64,000 bases of DNA from Micromonospora wenchangensis (GCF_002210435.1 NZ_MZMV01000027.1:1-64000), one strand, 5' to 3'; shown: positions 1 to 17,414, counted from the first letter of the stretch. Made by a program: numbers and translations. The notes: generated by a model not told the origin, from the letters alone.

Positions 1-7355
<7,355 letters not shown>

Positions 7356-7381
7356 CCATCTCCGACGAAAAGGTGGGCGGC

Positions 7382-10300
7382 ATGGCCGACGAGCAGAAGC
7401 TGCGCGAGTACCTGCGGCGGGTGACCGACGACCTGCTCCGGACCCGCAGGCGGCTGACCGAGGTGGAACAGGCGGAGCGGGAACCGATCGCGATCGTCTC
7501 GGCGGCCTGCCGCTACCCCGGTGACGTGCGGTCGCCGGAGGACCTGTGGCGGCTGGTCGAGTCGGGCACCGACGCGATCAGCGGCTTCCCCGAGGACCGT
7601 GGCTGGCCGTTGGACGAGCTGTACGACCCGGACCCGGAGCACGTCGGCACGTCCACCGCCCGGCACGGCGGGTTCCTGCCCGAAGCCGCCGACTTCGACC
7701 CGGAGTTCTTCGGGATCAGCCCCCGGGAGGCGCTGAGCATCGACCCGCAGCAGCGCCTGCTGCTGGAGACCGCGTGGGAGGCGGTGGAGCGGGCCGGGAT
7801 CGCCCCCGACTCGCTGCGCGGCAGCCGGACCGGCGTCTTCGCCGGGGTGATGTACGGCGACTACGGCACCAGGCTTCGGCCCATCCCCGACGGCTTCGAG
7901 GGCTACATCGGCACCGGCAGCGCGGGCAGCGTCGCCACCGGCCGGATCTCCTACACCTTTGGCTTCGAGGGGCCGGCGGTGAGCGTGGACACCGCGTGCT
8001 CGTCCTCGCTGGTGGCCCTGCACCTGGCCGCCCAGGCCCTGCGGCGGGGCGAGTGCGACCTGGCCCTGGCCGGCGGAGTGACGGTGATCGCCACGCCGGA
8101 GCTGTTCGTGGAGTTCAGCCGGCAGCGCGGGCTGTCCCCCGACGGGCGGTGCAAGGCGTTCGCCGCCGCCGCCGACGGGACCGGCTGGGCCGAGGGCGTC
8201 GGCCTGGTGCTGGTGGAACGGCTCTCCGACGCCCGCCGCAACGGCCACCCGGTGCTCGCCCTGCTGCGCGGCAGCGCGGTCAACCAGGACGGCACCAGCA
8301 GCCAGCTCTCCGCGCCCAACGGGCCGGCACAGCGGCGGGTGATCCGGGCCGCGCTGGCCGGTGCGGGCCTGTCACCGGCCGACGTGGACCTGGTGGAGGC
8401 GCACGGCACCGGGACCCGCCTCGGTGACCCCATCGAGGCACAGGCGCTGCTGGCCGTGTACGGCCGCGACCGCGAGGAGCCGCTGTGGCTCGGGTCGCTC
8501 AAGTCGAACATCGGGCACACCCAGGCCGCGGCGGGCGTCGGCGGCGTGATCAAGGTGATCGAGGCGATGCGGCACGGCGTCCTGCCGGCCACCCTGCACG
8601 TGGACGAGCCCACCCCGCACGTCGACTGGACGGCGGGCCGGGTGCGTCTGCTCACCGAGGCCCGACCGTGGCCGTCGGCCGAGCGTCCCCGGCGGGCGGC
8701 GGTGTCGTCGTTCGGGATCAGCGGCACCAACGCGCACGTGATCCTCGAACAGGGCGACCCCGATCCGGCACCGGTGGCGTCCACCCCGGCCCGGCCGGTC
8801 CCGGTGCTGCTCTCGGCCCGCACCGCGACCGCGCTCGCCGGCCAGGCCGCCCGGCTCCGGGACCACCTGCGGGCGCACCCGGAGGCCGAACTGCCGGAGC
8901 TGGCGCACTCGCTGGCAACCGGCCGTACCCACCTGGCCGAGCGGGCGGTCCTGCTCGCGGCCGACCGGGCCGAACTGCTCTCGGCGCTGGACCCGGTCGC
9001 GGCCGGCGAGGCTCCCCCGGTCCGCGGCACGGCGGGCGACCCGGGCGGCGTGGTGTTCGTGTTTCCGGGTCAGGGCAGCCAATGGGCCGGCATGGCCCTC
9101 GACCTCTACCACCACGAACCCGTCTTCCACCAAGCCCTCGACGCCTGCGCCACCGCCCTCGCCCCCCACACCACCTGGAACCTCACCCACACCCTCGCCA
9201 ACCCCCACACCCTCCAACACGCCCACACCGTCCAACCCGCCCTCTGGGCCGTCATGATCTCCCTCGCCACCCTCTGGCAACACCACGGCATCACCCCCCA
9301 CGCCGTCATCGGCCACTCCCAAGGCGAAATCGCCGCCGCCCACATCGCCGGCGCCCTCACCCTCGAAGACTCCGCCCGCATCATCGCCCTCCGCGCCCAA
9401 GCCATCACCACCATCACCGGCCACGGCACCATGGCCTCCATCGCCCTACCCGAGGCCGAGGTGGTGCGGAGGTGGGGCACGTCGGTGGCCGTGGCGGCGG
9501 TGAACGGCCCGCACGCGACCGTCGTCGCCGGTGCGCCGGAGGTGCTCGCCGGGATCGTCGCCGCCTGCGCGGCCGAGGACGTCCGCGCCAAGCTCCTCCC
9601 GGTCGACTACGCCTCGCACTCCCCGCAAGTCGAGCCGCTGCGCGAGCCGCTGGCGGCGGCGTTGGCGGACATCCGGCCCCGGCCGGCGGACATCCCGTTC
9701 TACTCGACGGTGACCGGGCAGCCGCTGGACACCACCACCCTGACCGCCGACTACTGGTTCACCAACCTGCGCCGCACCGTCCAGTTCGAGCGCACCGTGC
9801 GGCGGCTGCACGCCGACGGGCACACGACGTTCCTGGAGGTCAGCCCGCACCCGGTGCTGACCGGCGTGACCGAGGAGATCACCGGGGGCACCGCGCTGGG
9901 CACGCTACGCCGGGACGAGGGCGACCGGCGGCGGTTCCTCACCGCGCTCGCCGACGCATATGTGGCGGGCCTGCCGGTCGACTGGCGGCCGGCGTACGAC
10001 GCGGACGCCCGGCCGGTGGAACTGCCCACGTACGCGTTCGCCCGTACCCCCTACTGGTTGGAGGCCCCGGCGGGCCCGGCGGACGCCACCGGCCTCGGCC
10101 TGACCCCGGCCGGCCACCCCCTGCTCGGCGCGGCCGTCGAGCTGGCCGACGACGACGGCCTGGTGCTCACCGGCCGGCTGTCCCGCGACCGTCACCGCTG
10201 GTTGGCCGACCACACGGTCGCCGGGGTGCCCCTGGTGCCCGGCGCGGTCTTCGTCGAGCTGGCGGCCCAGGCCGCCGACGCGGCCGGGGCGGCCGGAGTC

Positions 10301-13300
10301 GCCGAGCTGACCCTCCAGACGCCGTGCGTGCTGCCCGAACGGGGCGGGGTGGACGTGCAGGTGCAGGTCCGCGACGGCGCGCTCACCGTGCACACGCGTA
10401 CCGACGGCGGGTCGTGGACCCGCAACGCCGCCGGTGTCCTGCTCACCGACGACGACGCCGTGCCGGCCACCCTGGACGTCTGGCCGCCCCGGGGCGCGGT
10501 GCCGGTGGACATCTCGGCGCTCTACCCCATGCTCGCCGAGGCGGGTTACCAGTACGGCCCGGCCTTCCAGGGGCTGCGGGCGGCGTGGCGGCGCGACGAC
10601 GAGGTCTACGCCGAGGCCCGGCTGCCGGAAGGGTGGTCCGCCGAGGGGTTCGGGCTGCACCCGGCGCTGCTCGACGCGGCGCTGCACGCCCTGGCCGCCG
10701 GGGACTTCCTCGGTGCCGGCGTCCGGCTGCCGTTCGCCTGGACCGGAATCCGGACGTACGCCACGGGCGCGGACACGGTCCGGGTGCGCATCCGTCCGGC
10801 GGGCACCGACACGGTGACGGTGGAGCTGGCCGACGGCACCGGCGCCCCGGTGGCCGGGATCGGGTCGCTGGTGCTGCGGGCCGCCCCGGCGGCCGGGTCG
10901 GCCGCCGCCGGCACGGCGGACGTGCTGGTGCTCGACTGGCACCCGCTGCCCCTGCCCGACGACGCCGCCGCACCGCCGGATCTGCTGGTGGTGGCGTCGT
11001 CCGACCCGGACGATCCGGTGGCGGCGACGCACCGGCTGGTCACCACCACCGCGGGCGTGCTCGCCGCCCGGCTGGCCGAGGACCGGGGCGCGGTCGTGGT
11101 CACCCGCAACGGCGTGACGGCCCGGCCCGGCGACCCCGCCCCGGATCTGGCGCACGCCGCCCTCTGGGGGTTGCTGCGCAGTGCCCAGACGGAGAACCCG
11201 GACCGCTTCACCGTGGTGGACACCGACGGGTTGGCCGCCTCGGAGGCGGCCGTCGCCGCCGCCGCCGCGACGGGTGAACCGCAGGTTGCGGTCCGGGAGG
11301 GGCAGGCCTACGTGCCCCGCCTCGCCCGTGCGGGGGCGTCGCCCGCCCTGGCGCCCCCGCCGGGGGCGTGGCGGCTGGACACCCCCGGCGGCACGGTCGA
11401 CGACCTGCGCCTGGTGGAGCGGGCGGACGCCCCGCCGGCGTCGGGACAGGTACGCGTCGCGGTGCGCGCCTGCGGGCTGAACTTCCGCGACGTGCTCACC
11501 GCGCTGGGCATGGTCCCGGTGGGGGCGCCGCTGGGTGCCGAGGGCGCAGGCGTCGTCGTCGAGGTCGGGGCCGGTGTCACCGGTTTCGCCCCCGGCGACC
11601 GGGTGTTCGGGCTCATCCAGGGCGCGATCGGGCCGTCCGCCACGGTGGACGCGCGACTGCTGGCCCACGTGCCCGAGGGTTGGTCGTTCACCCAGGCCGC
11701 GACCGCGCCCGCGGTCTTCACCACCGCATACCACGCCCTGGTCACCCTGGCCGACCTGCGGCCCGGCGAGTCGGTGCTGATCCACTCGGCCGCCGGTGGG
11801 GTGGGGCTGGCCGCCACCCAACTGGCCCGGCACCTCGGCGCCGAGGTGTACGGCACGGCCAGCCCGGCGAAGTGGCCGGCGCTGGACCTGGACGAGGCGC
11901 ACCTGGCGTCCTCGCGGACCACCGCCTTCGCCGACCGGTTCGACCGGGTGGACGTGGTGCTCAACTCCCTGACCGGTGAGTTCATCGACGCCTCGCTGCG
12001 GTTGCTGGGCCCCGGCGGCCGGTTCGTGGAGCTGGGCATCGCGGACCTCCGCTCCGCCGACCAGCTCCCGGCCGGCGTGCGGTACGCGGCGTTCGAACTG
12101 CTGGACCTGGACGTCGCCCAGGTCCAGGGCATCTTCGCCGAGGTGGTGCGGCTGATCGGGCAGGGCGTGTTCCGGCCGCTGCCGGTGACCGCGTGGGACG
12201 TCCGCCGCGCCACCGAGGCGGTGCGCCACTTCAGCCAGGCCCGGCAGGTCGGCAAGATCGCCCTGACCATGCCCGTGCCGCCGGACCCGGACGGCACGAT
12301 CCTGGTGACCGGTGGCACCGGCGCGTTGGGCAGCCTGGTCGCCCGGCACCTGGCCCGGGAGCACGGCGCGCGGCACCTGCTGCTGGTCAGCCGCTCCGGG
12401 CCCGCCGCTCCGGGGGCCGCCGAACTCGTCGCGGAGCTGGCCGGGGCGGGGGCGCGGGCGGAGGTGGTCGCCGCCGACACCGCCGACCGGGACGCGGTGG
12501 CCGGCCTGCTGGCGGCGATCCCACCCGAGCACCCGCTCACCGCGGTGGTGCACACCGCCGGGGTGCTGGACGACGGCGTGTTGGGCTCGCTCACCCCGGA
12601 GAAGATCGCCACGGTGCTCGCCCCGAAGGTGGACGCCGCCTGGCACCTGCACGAGTTGACCCGGGATCTGGACCTGGCGGCGTTCGTGCTGTTCTCGTCC
12701 GCCTCCGGCCTGCTCGGCGGCGCGGGTCAGGGCAACTACGCGGCGGCCAACGCGTTCCTCGACGCGCTCGCCGTCGCCCGACGACGGGCCGGCCTGCCCG
12801 CGGTGGCACAGGCCTGGGGCATGTGGGCGCAGGCCACCGGCATGACCGGCCACCTGGGCCGCACCGACCTGGGCCGCATCCAACGCGGTGGTCTGCTGCC
12901 GATCTCCGCTGCGCAGGGGATGGCCCTGTTCGACGCGACCTGGACAGGTGACCGACCCGGGTTCGTGCCGGCGCCGCTGCACCTCGCCCGGGGGCGTACC
13001 GGGTCGGGGGTGGTGCCCGCCGTGCTGCGCGGCCTGGTCCGGCCGCCCCGCCGGGCCGCCCGCTCGGTGGCGGCGGCGTCGCCGGACTCGCTGCGCGACC
13101 GGCTGCTCCCGCTGTCGCCGCAGGAGCGGACCGCACAACTGGTGGACCTGGTACGGGCCCAGATCGCCGCGGTGCTCGGCCACACCGACCCGGACTCCGT
13201 CGTGGTGGACCGCGCGTTCAAGGAGATCGGGTTCGACTCGTTGACCGCCGTGGAGCTGCGCAACCGGTTGAGCACGGTCACCGGCCTGCGGCTGCCACCG

Positions 13301-13543
13301 ACCGTGGTGTTCGACCGGCCGACGCCGGCCGAACTGGCCGCCCACCTGCGCGACAGGCTCGTGCCGCCGGACCGGCCCGACACCGCCACCGCGTCCGGGG
13401 GCGGCGACGCCGGGCCGGAGCGGGTGGCCGGCGGAGCACCGGCGCAGATCGAGTCGGCGACGGTCGAGGAGATCTTCGACTTCATCGACTCCCAACTCGG
13501 CCGCGCCGCGCGGTCGGACTACCAGGAGGCCGACGCGAGATGA
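7382..13543 (+). CDS. Type I modular polyketide synthase, fully reducing module
   Basis: One module: N-terminal docking coil (residues 1-35), KS (about 35-455; Cys206, His341, His379), AT (555-870; Ser646 in GHSQG and a YASH motif at 743-746, both typical of methylmalonyl-CoA), DH (910-1165; His944, Asp1098), ER (1325-1630), KR (1635-1815; LDD motif, Tyr1786), ACP (about 1920-1990; Ser1953) and C-terminal docking helices. It should add a propionate unit and reduce it fully to CH2-CH(CH3). In the ER, the residue after GM in the LNFRDV region is Val rather than Tyr, which may indicate a 2R methyl, but I am unsure of that alignment. I prefer the ATG at 7382 because AAGGTGG lies six bases upstream and the protein then begins as a normal docking domain; the ATG at 7352, which overlaps the previous stop, is the alternative. 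Part of the AT has aberrant base composition. Confidence 0.96.
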   Translation: MADEQKLREYLRRVTDDLLRTRRRLTEVEQAEREPIAIVSAACRYPGDVRSPEDLWRLVESGTDAISGFPEDRGWPLDELYDPDPEHVGTSTARHGGFLPEAADFDPEFFGISPREALSIDPQQRLLLETAWEAVERAGIAPDSLRGSRTGVFAGVMYGDYGTRLRPIPDGFEGYIGTGSAGSVATGRISYTFGFEGPAVSVDTACSSSLVALHLAAQALRRGECDLALAGGVTVIATPELFVEFSRQRGLSPDGRCKAFAAAADGTGWAEGVGLVLVERLSDARRNGHPVLALLRGSAVNQDGTSSQLSAPNGPAQRRVIRAALAGAGLSPADVDLVEAHGTGTRLGDPIEAQALLAVYGRDREEPLWLGSLKSNIGHTQAAAGVGGVIKVIEAMRHGVLPATLHVDEPTPHVDWTAGRVRLLTEARPWPSAERPRRAAVSSFGISGTNAHVILEQGDPDPAPVASTPARPVPVLLSARTATALAGQAARLRDHLRAHPEAELPELAHSLATGRTHLAERAVLLAADRAELLSALDPVAAGEAPPVRGTAGDPGGVVFVFPGQGSQWAGMALDLYHHEPVFHQALDACATALAPHTTWNLTHTLANPHTLQHAHTVQPALWAVMISLATLWQHHGITPHAVIGHSQGEIAAAHIAGALTLEDSARIIALRAQAITTITGHGTMASIALPEAEVVRRWGTSVAVAAVNGPHATVVAGAPEVLAGIVAACAAEDVRAKLLPVDYASHSPQVEPLREPLAAALADIRPRPADIPFYSTVTGQPLDTTTLTADYWFTNLRRTVQFERTVRRLHADGHTTFLEVSPHPVLTGVTEEITGGTALGTLRRDEGDRRRFLTALADAYVAGLPVDWRPAYDADARPVELPTYAFARTPYWLEAPAGPADATGLGLTPAGHPLLGAAVELADDDGLVLTGRLSRDRHRWLADHTVAGVPLVPGAVFVELAAQAADAAGAAGVAELTLQTPCVLPERGGVDVQVQVRDGALTVHTRTDGGSWTRNAAGVLLTDDDAVPATLDVWPPRGAVPVDISALYPMLAEAGYQYGPAFQGLRAAWRRDDEVYAEARLPEGWSAEGFGLHPALLDAALHALAAGDFLGAGVRLPFAWTGIRTYATGADTVRVRIRPAGTDTVTVELADGTGAPVAGIGSLVLRAAPAAGSAAAGTADVLVLDWHPLPLPDDAAAPPDLLVVASSDPDDPVAATHRLVTTTAGVLAARLAEDRGAVVVTRNGVTARPGDPAPDLAHAALWGLLRSAQTENPDRFTVVDTDGLAASEAAVAAAAATGEPQVAVREGQAYVPRLARAGASPALAPPPGAWRLDTPGGTVDDLRLVERADAPPASGQVRVAVRACGLNFRDVLTALGMVPVGAPLGAEGAGVVVEVGAGVTGFAPGDRVFGLIQGAIGPSATVDARLLAHVPEGWSFTQAATAPAVFTTAYHALVTLADLRPGESVLIHSAAGGVGLAATQLARHLGAEVYGTASPAKWPALDLDEAHLASSRTTAFADRFDRVDVVLNSLTGEFIDASLRLLGPGGRFVELGIADLRSADQLPAGVRYAAFELLDLDVAQVQGIFAEVVRLIGQGVFRPLPVTAWDVRRATEAVRHFSQARQVGKIALTMPVPPDPDGTILVTGGTGALGSLVARHLAREHGARHLLLVSRSGPAAPGAAELVAELAGAGARAEVVAADTADRDAVAGLLAAIPPEHPLTAVVHTAGVLDDGVLGSLTPEKIATVLAPKVDAAWHLHELTRDLDLAAFVLFSSASGLLGGAGQGNYAAANAFLDALAVARRRAGLPAVAQAWGMWAQATGMTGHLGRTDLGRIQRGGLLPISAAQGMALFDATWTGDRPGFVPAPLHLARGRTGSGVVPAVLRGLVRPPRRAARSVAAASPDSLRDRLLPLSPQERTAQLVDLVRAQIAAVLGHTDPDSVVVDRAFKEIGFDSLTAVELRNRLSTVTGLRLPPTVVFDRPTPAELAAHLRDRLVPPDRPDTATASGGGDAGPERVAGGAPAQIESATVEEIFDFIDSQLGRAARSDYQEADAR

Positions 13544-16536
13544 CCGGGACGCGCGAGGAGAAGCTGGTCGAGTACCTCAAGTGGGTGACCACCGAACTCC
13601 AGGAGACCAGGGCGGAGCTGGCCCGGACGCGGGAGGCGGCCCACGAGCCGATCGCCGTCGTGTCGGCCGCCTGCCGGTTGCCGGGCGGGATTCGGTCCGC
13701 CGACGACCTGTGGCGGGTGGTCGCGGACGGGGTCGACGTGATCGGGGAGTTCCCGTCGGACCGGGGCTGGGCGGTGGACGACATCTACGCCGCCGCACCC
13801 GGGCACCGCCGCCGCGGCGGGTTCCTGGCCGACGCCGCCGGATTCGACGCGGAGTTCTTCGGCATCGGTCCCCGCGAGGCCACCGCGATGGACCCGCAGC
13901 ACCGGCTGCTGCTGGAGACCTCCTGGGAGGCGGTGGAGCTGGCCGGGGTCGACCCGACGTCGCTGCGCGGCAGCCGGACCGGGGTGTTCGCCGGGGTGGT
14001 CTCGCAGAACTACGCCGCGTACGGGGCACCCGCCGAGCTGACCGGCCACCTGATGACCGGAACGGCGACCAGCCTGGCGTCCGGCCGGGTCGCCTACCTG
14101 CTGGGGTTGCGGGGGCCGGCGGTCACGCTCGACACGGCGTGCTCGTCGTCGCTGGTCGGCCTGCACCTGGCCGCCCGGTCGCTGCGTCACCGCGAGTGCG
14201 ATCTGGCGCTGGCCGGCGGAGTGACCGTGATGGCCACCCCCGCCCTGTTGGCCGAGTTCGTCACCCAGGGCGGGCTGTCCCCGGACGGGCGGTGCAAGGC
14301 GTTCGCGGCGGCGGCCGACGGGACGGGGTTCGCAGAGGGGGTCGGGGTGCTGCTGTTGGAGCGGCTCTCCGACGCCCGCCGCAACGGCCGGCGGGTGCTC
14401 GCGGTGCTGCGGGGTTCGGCGGTCAACCAGGACGGCGCGTCGAACGGGCTGACCGCGCCCAGCGGCCCCGCCCAGGAGGACGTGATCCGGGCGGCCCTGG
14501 CCGACGCGGGACTGCGGCCGTCCGAGGTGGACCTCGTGGAGGCACACGGTACGGGCACCCGGCTGGGTGACCCGATCGAGGCCGCCGCCCTGATCGCCAC
14601 GTACGGCCAGGACCGGGACGAGCCGCTGTGGCTGGGGTCGCTGAAGTCCAACATCGGGCACACCCAGACGGCAGCCGGGGTGGCGGGCCTGATCAAGGTG
14701 ATCCAGGCGCTGCGGCACGAGGTGCTGCCCCGCACCCTGCACGTGGAAGCCCCGACCCCGCAGGTGGACTGGGCCGACGGGGCGGTCCGGCTGCTGACCG
14801 GGAACCGGCCGTGGCCGCGCGGGCAGCGGCCCCGGCGGGCCGGGGTGTCCTCGTTCGGGATCAGCGGCACCAACGCCCACGTGGTGATCGAGGAGGGTGA
14901 CCCGGATCCGGCGCGGCCGGTCGGGCCTCCCCCGCACCCGGTGGCGTGGCTGCTCAGCGCCCGGACCGAGAGCGCGGTGCGGGAGCAGGCCGCCCGGCTG
15001 CGCGAACACCTGGCGACCCGGCCCCTCGACCCGGTCGACGTGGCCTACTCGCTGGCCACCACGCGGACCGCGTTCACCCACCGGACGGCGGTGGTGGCCG
15101 CCGACCACGACGGCCTGCTGCGCGGCCTCGCCTCGGTGGCCTCGGCGGCGGCGGTGACCGGCACCGCCGTGACCGGGCGCACCGGTTTCCTCTTCGCCGG
15201 GCAGGGCAGTCAGCGGGTGGGCATGGGTCGCCAGTTGGCCGCGGCCTTCCCCGCGTTCGCCGACGCCTGGCGGCAGGTGGCCGTCGCCCTCGACCGGCAC
15301 CTGGACCGGCCGCTGGACGAGGTGGTCGACGACGAGGACCTACTGCACCGCACGGCGTACGCGCAACCCGCGCTGTTCGCCCTGGAGGTGGCCCTGGTGC
15401 GGTTGCTGGCGGGCTGGGGTCTGCGACCGGATCTGCTGCTCGGGCACTCGGTGGGCGAGCTGGTGGCAGCGCACGTGGCGGGGGTGCTCGACCTGGCCGA
15501 CGCCGCCGCGCTGGTGGTGGCGCGCGGCGCGGTGATGCAGGCGGTGCCGGTCGGCGGCGCGATGGTGTCGGTCCGGGCGGGCGAGGAGGAGGTACGGGCA
15601 TCCCTCGTCGGCCGTGAGCACCAGGTGTCCGTCGCCGCGGTCAACGGCCCGTCGGCGACGGTCGTCTCCGGTGACCTGGCGGCGGTGGAGGAGGTCGCCG
15701 CGTACTGGACGTCGGTCGGGCACAAGACCACCCGCCTGCGGGTCAGCCACGCGTTCCACTCACCGCACCTGGACCCGGTGCTGGCGGATTTCCGGCGGGT
15801 CGCCGAGGGGGTACGCCACCACCCGCCCGCCGTGCCGGTGGTGTCGAACCTGATCGGCGGGGTGGTCGAGGAGTTCGACGCCGAGCACTGGGTTCGGCAC
15901 GTACGCGAGGCGGTGCGCTTCGCCGACGGCGTGGCCGCGGCGGAGACGGCGGGGGTCCGCCGGTTCGTGGAGATCGGACCGGACGCGGTGCTGTGCACCC
16001 TGGCCGGGGAGAGCGCCCCGCAGGTGCCCGCCGTGCCGGCCCTGCGCCGGGACGAGCCCGAGGCGTTGACCGTCGTGCGGGCCCTGGCGGCGGCGCACAG
16101 CACGGGCGCGGCGGTGGACTGGCGGGCCTTCCTCGGTGGCCGGGGCTCGGTGGTGCCGCTGCCGACCTACCCGTTTGCGCACCGTCGCTACTGGGTCTCC
16201 GCACCGCCGGACCGGCCGACCACCACCGGGCCGACCACCACCGAACCGACGGCGGAAGCCCCGGCGGAACCGGTGGCGGGAGCCCCGGCGGAACCGGAGC
16301 TGATCGACCTGGTCCGGCTCCATGCCGCCGCCGTCCTCGGTCACGACGCGCCGGAGTCGATCCGGCCCGACGACAACTTCCTGGAGATCGGCTTCTCGTC
16401 CTTCACCACGCTGGAGGTGCGCAACCGCCTCTGCGAGAGCACCGGCCTGGACCTGTCGCCGATCGTGCTCTTCGACCATCCCACCCCGGCCGCCCTGGCC
16501 GAGCACCTGCGGGAGCGGCTCGCGGACCCGGCATGA
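13540..16536 (+). CDS. Type I modular polyketide synthase, KS-AT-ACP module without TE
   Basis: A minimal extension module: docking coil (1-33), KS (about 36-450; Cys201, His336, His374), AT (548-840; Ser637 in GHSVG and HAFH at 737-740, so malonyl-CoA) and ACP (about 918-990). There is no KR, DH or ER, so the new unit keeps its beta-ketone. The ACP core reads GFSSFTTLEV where this assembly line otherwise has GFDSLTAVEL-like motifs: Asp before the phosphopantetheine Ser (Ser954) is replaced by Ser, and Leu after it by Phe. The protein stops right after the ACP, with neither a thioesterase nor a docking tail. It is probably the last module, released by an enzyme acting in trans, though a further PKS gene elsewhere cannot be excluded. 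AGGAGG precedes the ATG, which overlaps the preceding stop as ATGA. Confidence 0.95.
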   Translation: MTGTREEKLVEYLKWVTTELQETRAELARTREAAHEPIAVVSAACRLPGGIRSADDLWRVVADGVDVIGEFPSDRGWAVDDIYAAAPGHRRRGGFLADAAGFDAEFFGIGPREATAMDPQHRLLLETSWEAVELAGVDPTSLRGSRTGVFAGVVSQNYAAYGAPAELTGHLMTGTATSLASGRVAYLLGLRGPAVTLDTACSSSLVGLHLAARSLRHRECDLALAGGVTVMATPALLAEFVTQGGLSPDGRCKAFAAAADGTGFAEGVGVLLLERLSDARRNGRRVLAVLRGSAVNQDGASNGLTAPSGPAQEDVIRAALADAGLRPSEVDLVEAHGTGTRLGDPIEAAALIATYGQDRDEPLWLGSLKSNIGHTQTAAGVAGLIKVIQALRHEVLPRTLHVEAPTPQVDWADGAVRLLTGNRPWPRGQRPRRAGVSSFGISGTNAHVVIEEGDPDPARPVGPPPHPVAWLLSARTESAVREQAARLREHLATRPLDPVDVAYSLATTRTAFTHRTAVVAADHDGLLRGLASVASAAAVTGTAVTGRTGFLFAGQGSQRVGMGRQLAAAFPAFADAWRQVAVALDRHLDRPLDEVVDDEDLLHRTAYAQPALFALEVALVRLLAGWGLRPDLLLGHSVGELVAAHVAGVLDLADAAALVVARGAVMQAVPVGGAMVSVRAGEEEVRASLVGREHQVSVAAVNGPSATVVSGDLAAVEEVAAYWTSVGHKTTRLRVSHAFHSPHLDPVLADFRRVAEGVRHHPPAVPVVSNLIGGVVEEFDAEHWVRHVREAVRFADGVAAAETAGVRRFVEIGPDAVLCTLAGESAPQVPAVPALRRDEPEALTVVRALAAAHSTGAAVDWRAFLGGRGSVVPLPTYPFAHRRYWVSAPPDRPTTTGPTTTEPTAEAPAEPVAGAPAEPELIDLVRLHAAAVLGHDAPESIRPDDNFLEIGFSSFTTLEVRNRLCESTGLDLSPIVLFDHPTPAALAEHLRERLADPA

Positions 16537-16586
16537 CCACCGCCGGGCGTCGCGCCGGCGGATCGCGGACGGACCGGGGAGGCGGG

Positions 16587-16603
16587 CCGGCCCCGACGGC
16601 CGG
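16587..16603. terminator. Possible bidirectional terminator hairpin
   Basis: Inverted repeat CCGGCC-ccgac-GGCCGG lies in the 104-base gap between the convergent ends of the last PKS gene and the TetR gene. There is no T-run. Placement supports termination from both sides, but the stem is only six base pairs. Confidence 0.35.
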
Positions 16604-16640
16604 AGCGCTATACGCCGGCTGCCGGATCGCCGCCGGCCGG

Positions 16641-17333
16641 TCAGCGGGGCAGGCTCTCCGCCCGGCCTGCGGCCGTCCGGGGTCGCGGTTCGGGTGGTGG
16701 CGTCGCGAAGGCACGCAGGAAGGTGTCCACCCCGGCGACGACCGCGCGTTCCAGCTCGTCGGGGTCGACCGGGCGGGTGCCGAGGGCGCTCATCGCGGGC
16801 AGTTCGTCGGTGAGCAGGGCGACGAACTGCCGGGCGGCGCGGATCGGGTCCTCGATGGTCAGGTAGCCGGCGTTGGCGAGCCGGGCCAGCCGGCCCGCCA
16901 GCGCCTCGGTCGCCTGGTTGGGCCCGCTGGCCAGGACGGCGTCGAACAGGTCGGGGAACCGGCCGATCTCGGCGTGCAGCAACCGGCGCAGCGCCGAGGA
17001 CTGCTCGTCGACGAAGCACTCGGCCAGCCGCAGGCCGACGGTGTTGAGGTGGTTGCGCAGGTCCTGCGGATCGGTGGGGAAGGTCTGGAGCGCGGCCAGG
17101 GTCTTGGCGTTCGAGCGGGCGGCGATCTCGGCCAGGACGTGCCGGAACAGGTTCTCCTTGCCACCGAGGTGGTTGTAGATGGTCGGCTTCGCCACGCCGG
17201 CCTCGGCCGCGATCACGTCGATGCTGGCCTGGCCGTAGCCCTCGCGGGCGAAGACGCGCAGGGCCGCGCCGATGATCGCCTGTCGCTTGTCCAGCCTGCC
17301 GCGCGGTGTGGTCGGGGTCTCGCCGTCAGTCAT
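16641..17333 (-). CDS. TetR-family transcriptional regulator
   Basis: A 230-residue TetR/AcrR repressor. The N-terminal helix-turn-helix is clear (about residues 17-63; the stretch AGVAKPTIYNHLGGKENLF is typical of the recognition helix and the start of helix 4), followed by an all-helical ligand-binding half. It is divergent from the MFS efflux gene at 17415, and the short gap between them holds a perfect 16-bp palindrome. The classic arrangement is a repressor that binds this site and is released by the drug or an intermediate that the pump exports. It is probably the local regulator of PKS cluster export. The ligand is unknown. Confidence 0.93.
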   Translation of the reverse strand: MTDGETPTTPRGRLDKRQAIIGAALRVFAREGYGQASIDVIAAEAGVAKPTIYNHLGGKENLFRHVLAEIAARSNAKTLAALQTFPTDPQDLRNHLNTVGLRLAECFVDEQSSALRRLLHAEIGRFPDLFDAVLASGPNQATEALAGRLARLANAGYLTIEDPIRAARQFVALLTDELPAMSALGTRPVDPDELERAVVAGVDTFLRAFATPPPEPRPRTAAGRAESLPR

Positions 17334-17363
17334 TCCGCCATGCTACCGTCCAGTGCGTCAAAA

Positions 17364-17379
17364 TGAACTGGCCAGTTCA
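17364..17379. promoter_or_regulatory. Palindromic operator between tetR and the MFS gene
   Basis: TGAACTGGCCAGTTCA is a perfect 16-bp palindrome in the 81-base divergent gap, 31 bases from the tetR start and 35 bases from the MFS start. Size, symmetry and position fit a TetR-family operator that controls both genes. Confidence 0.7.
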
Positions 17380-17414
17380 ATCTATCGAACCGATCCGACA
17401 ATCCGGAGACGGCC

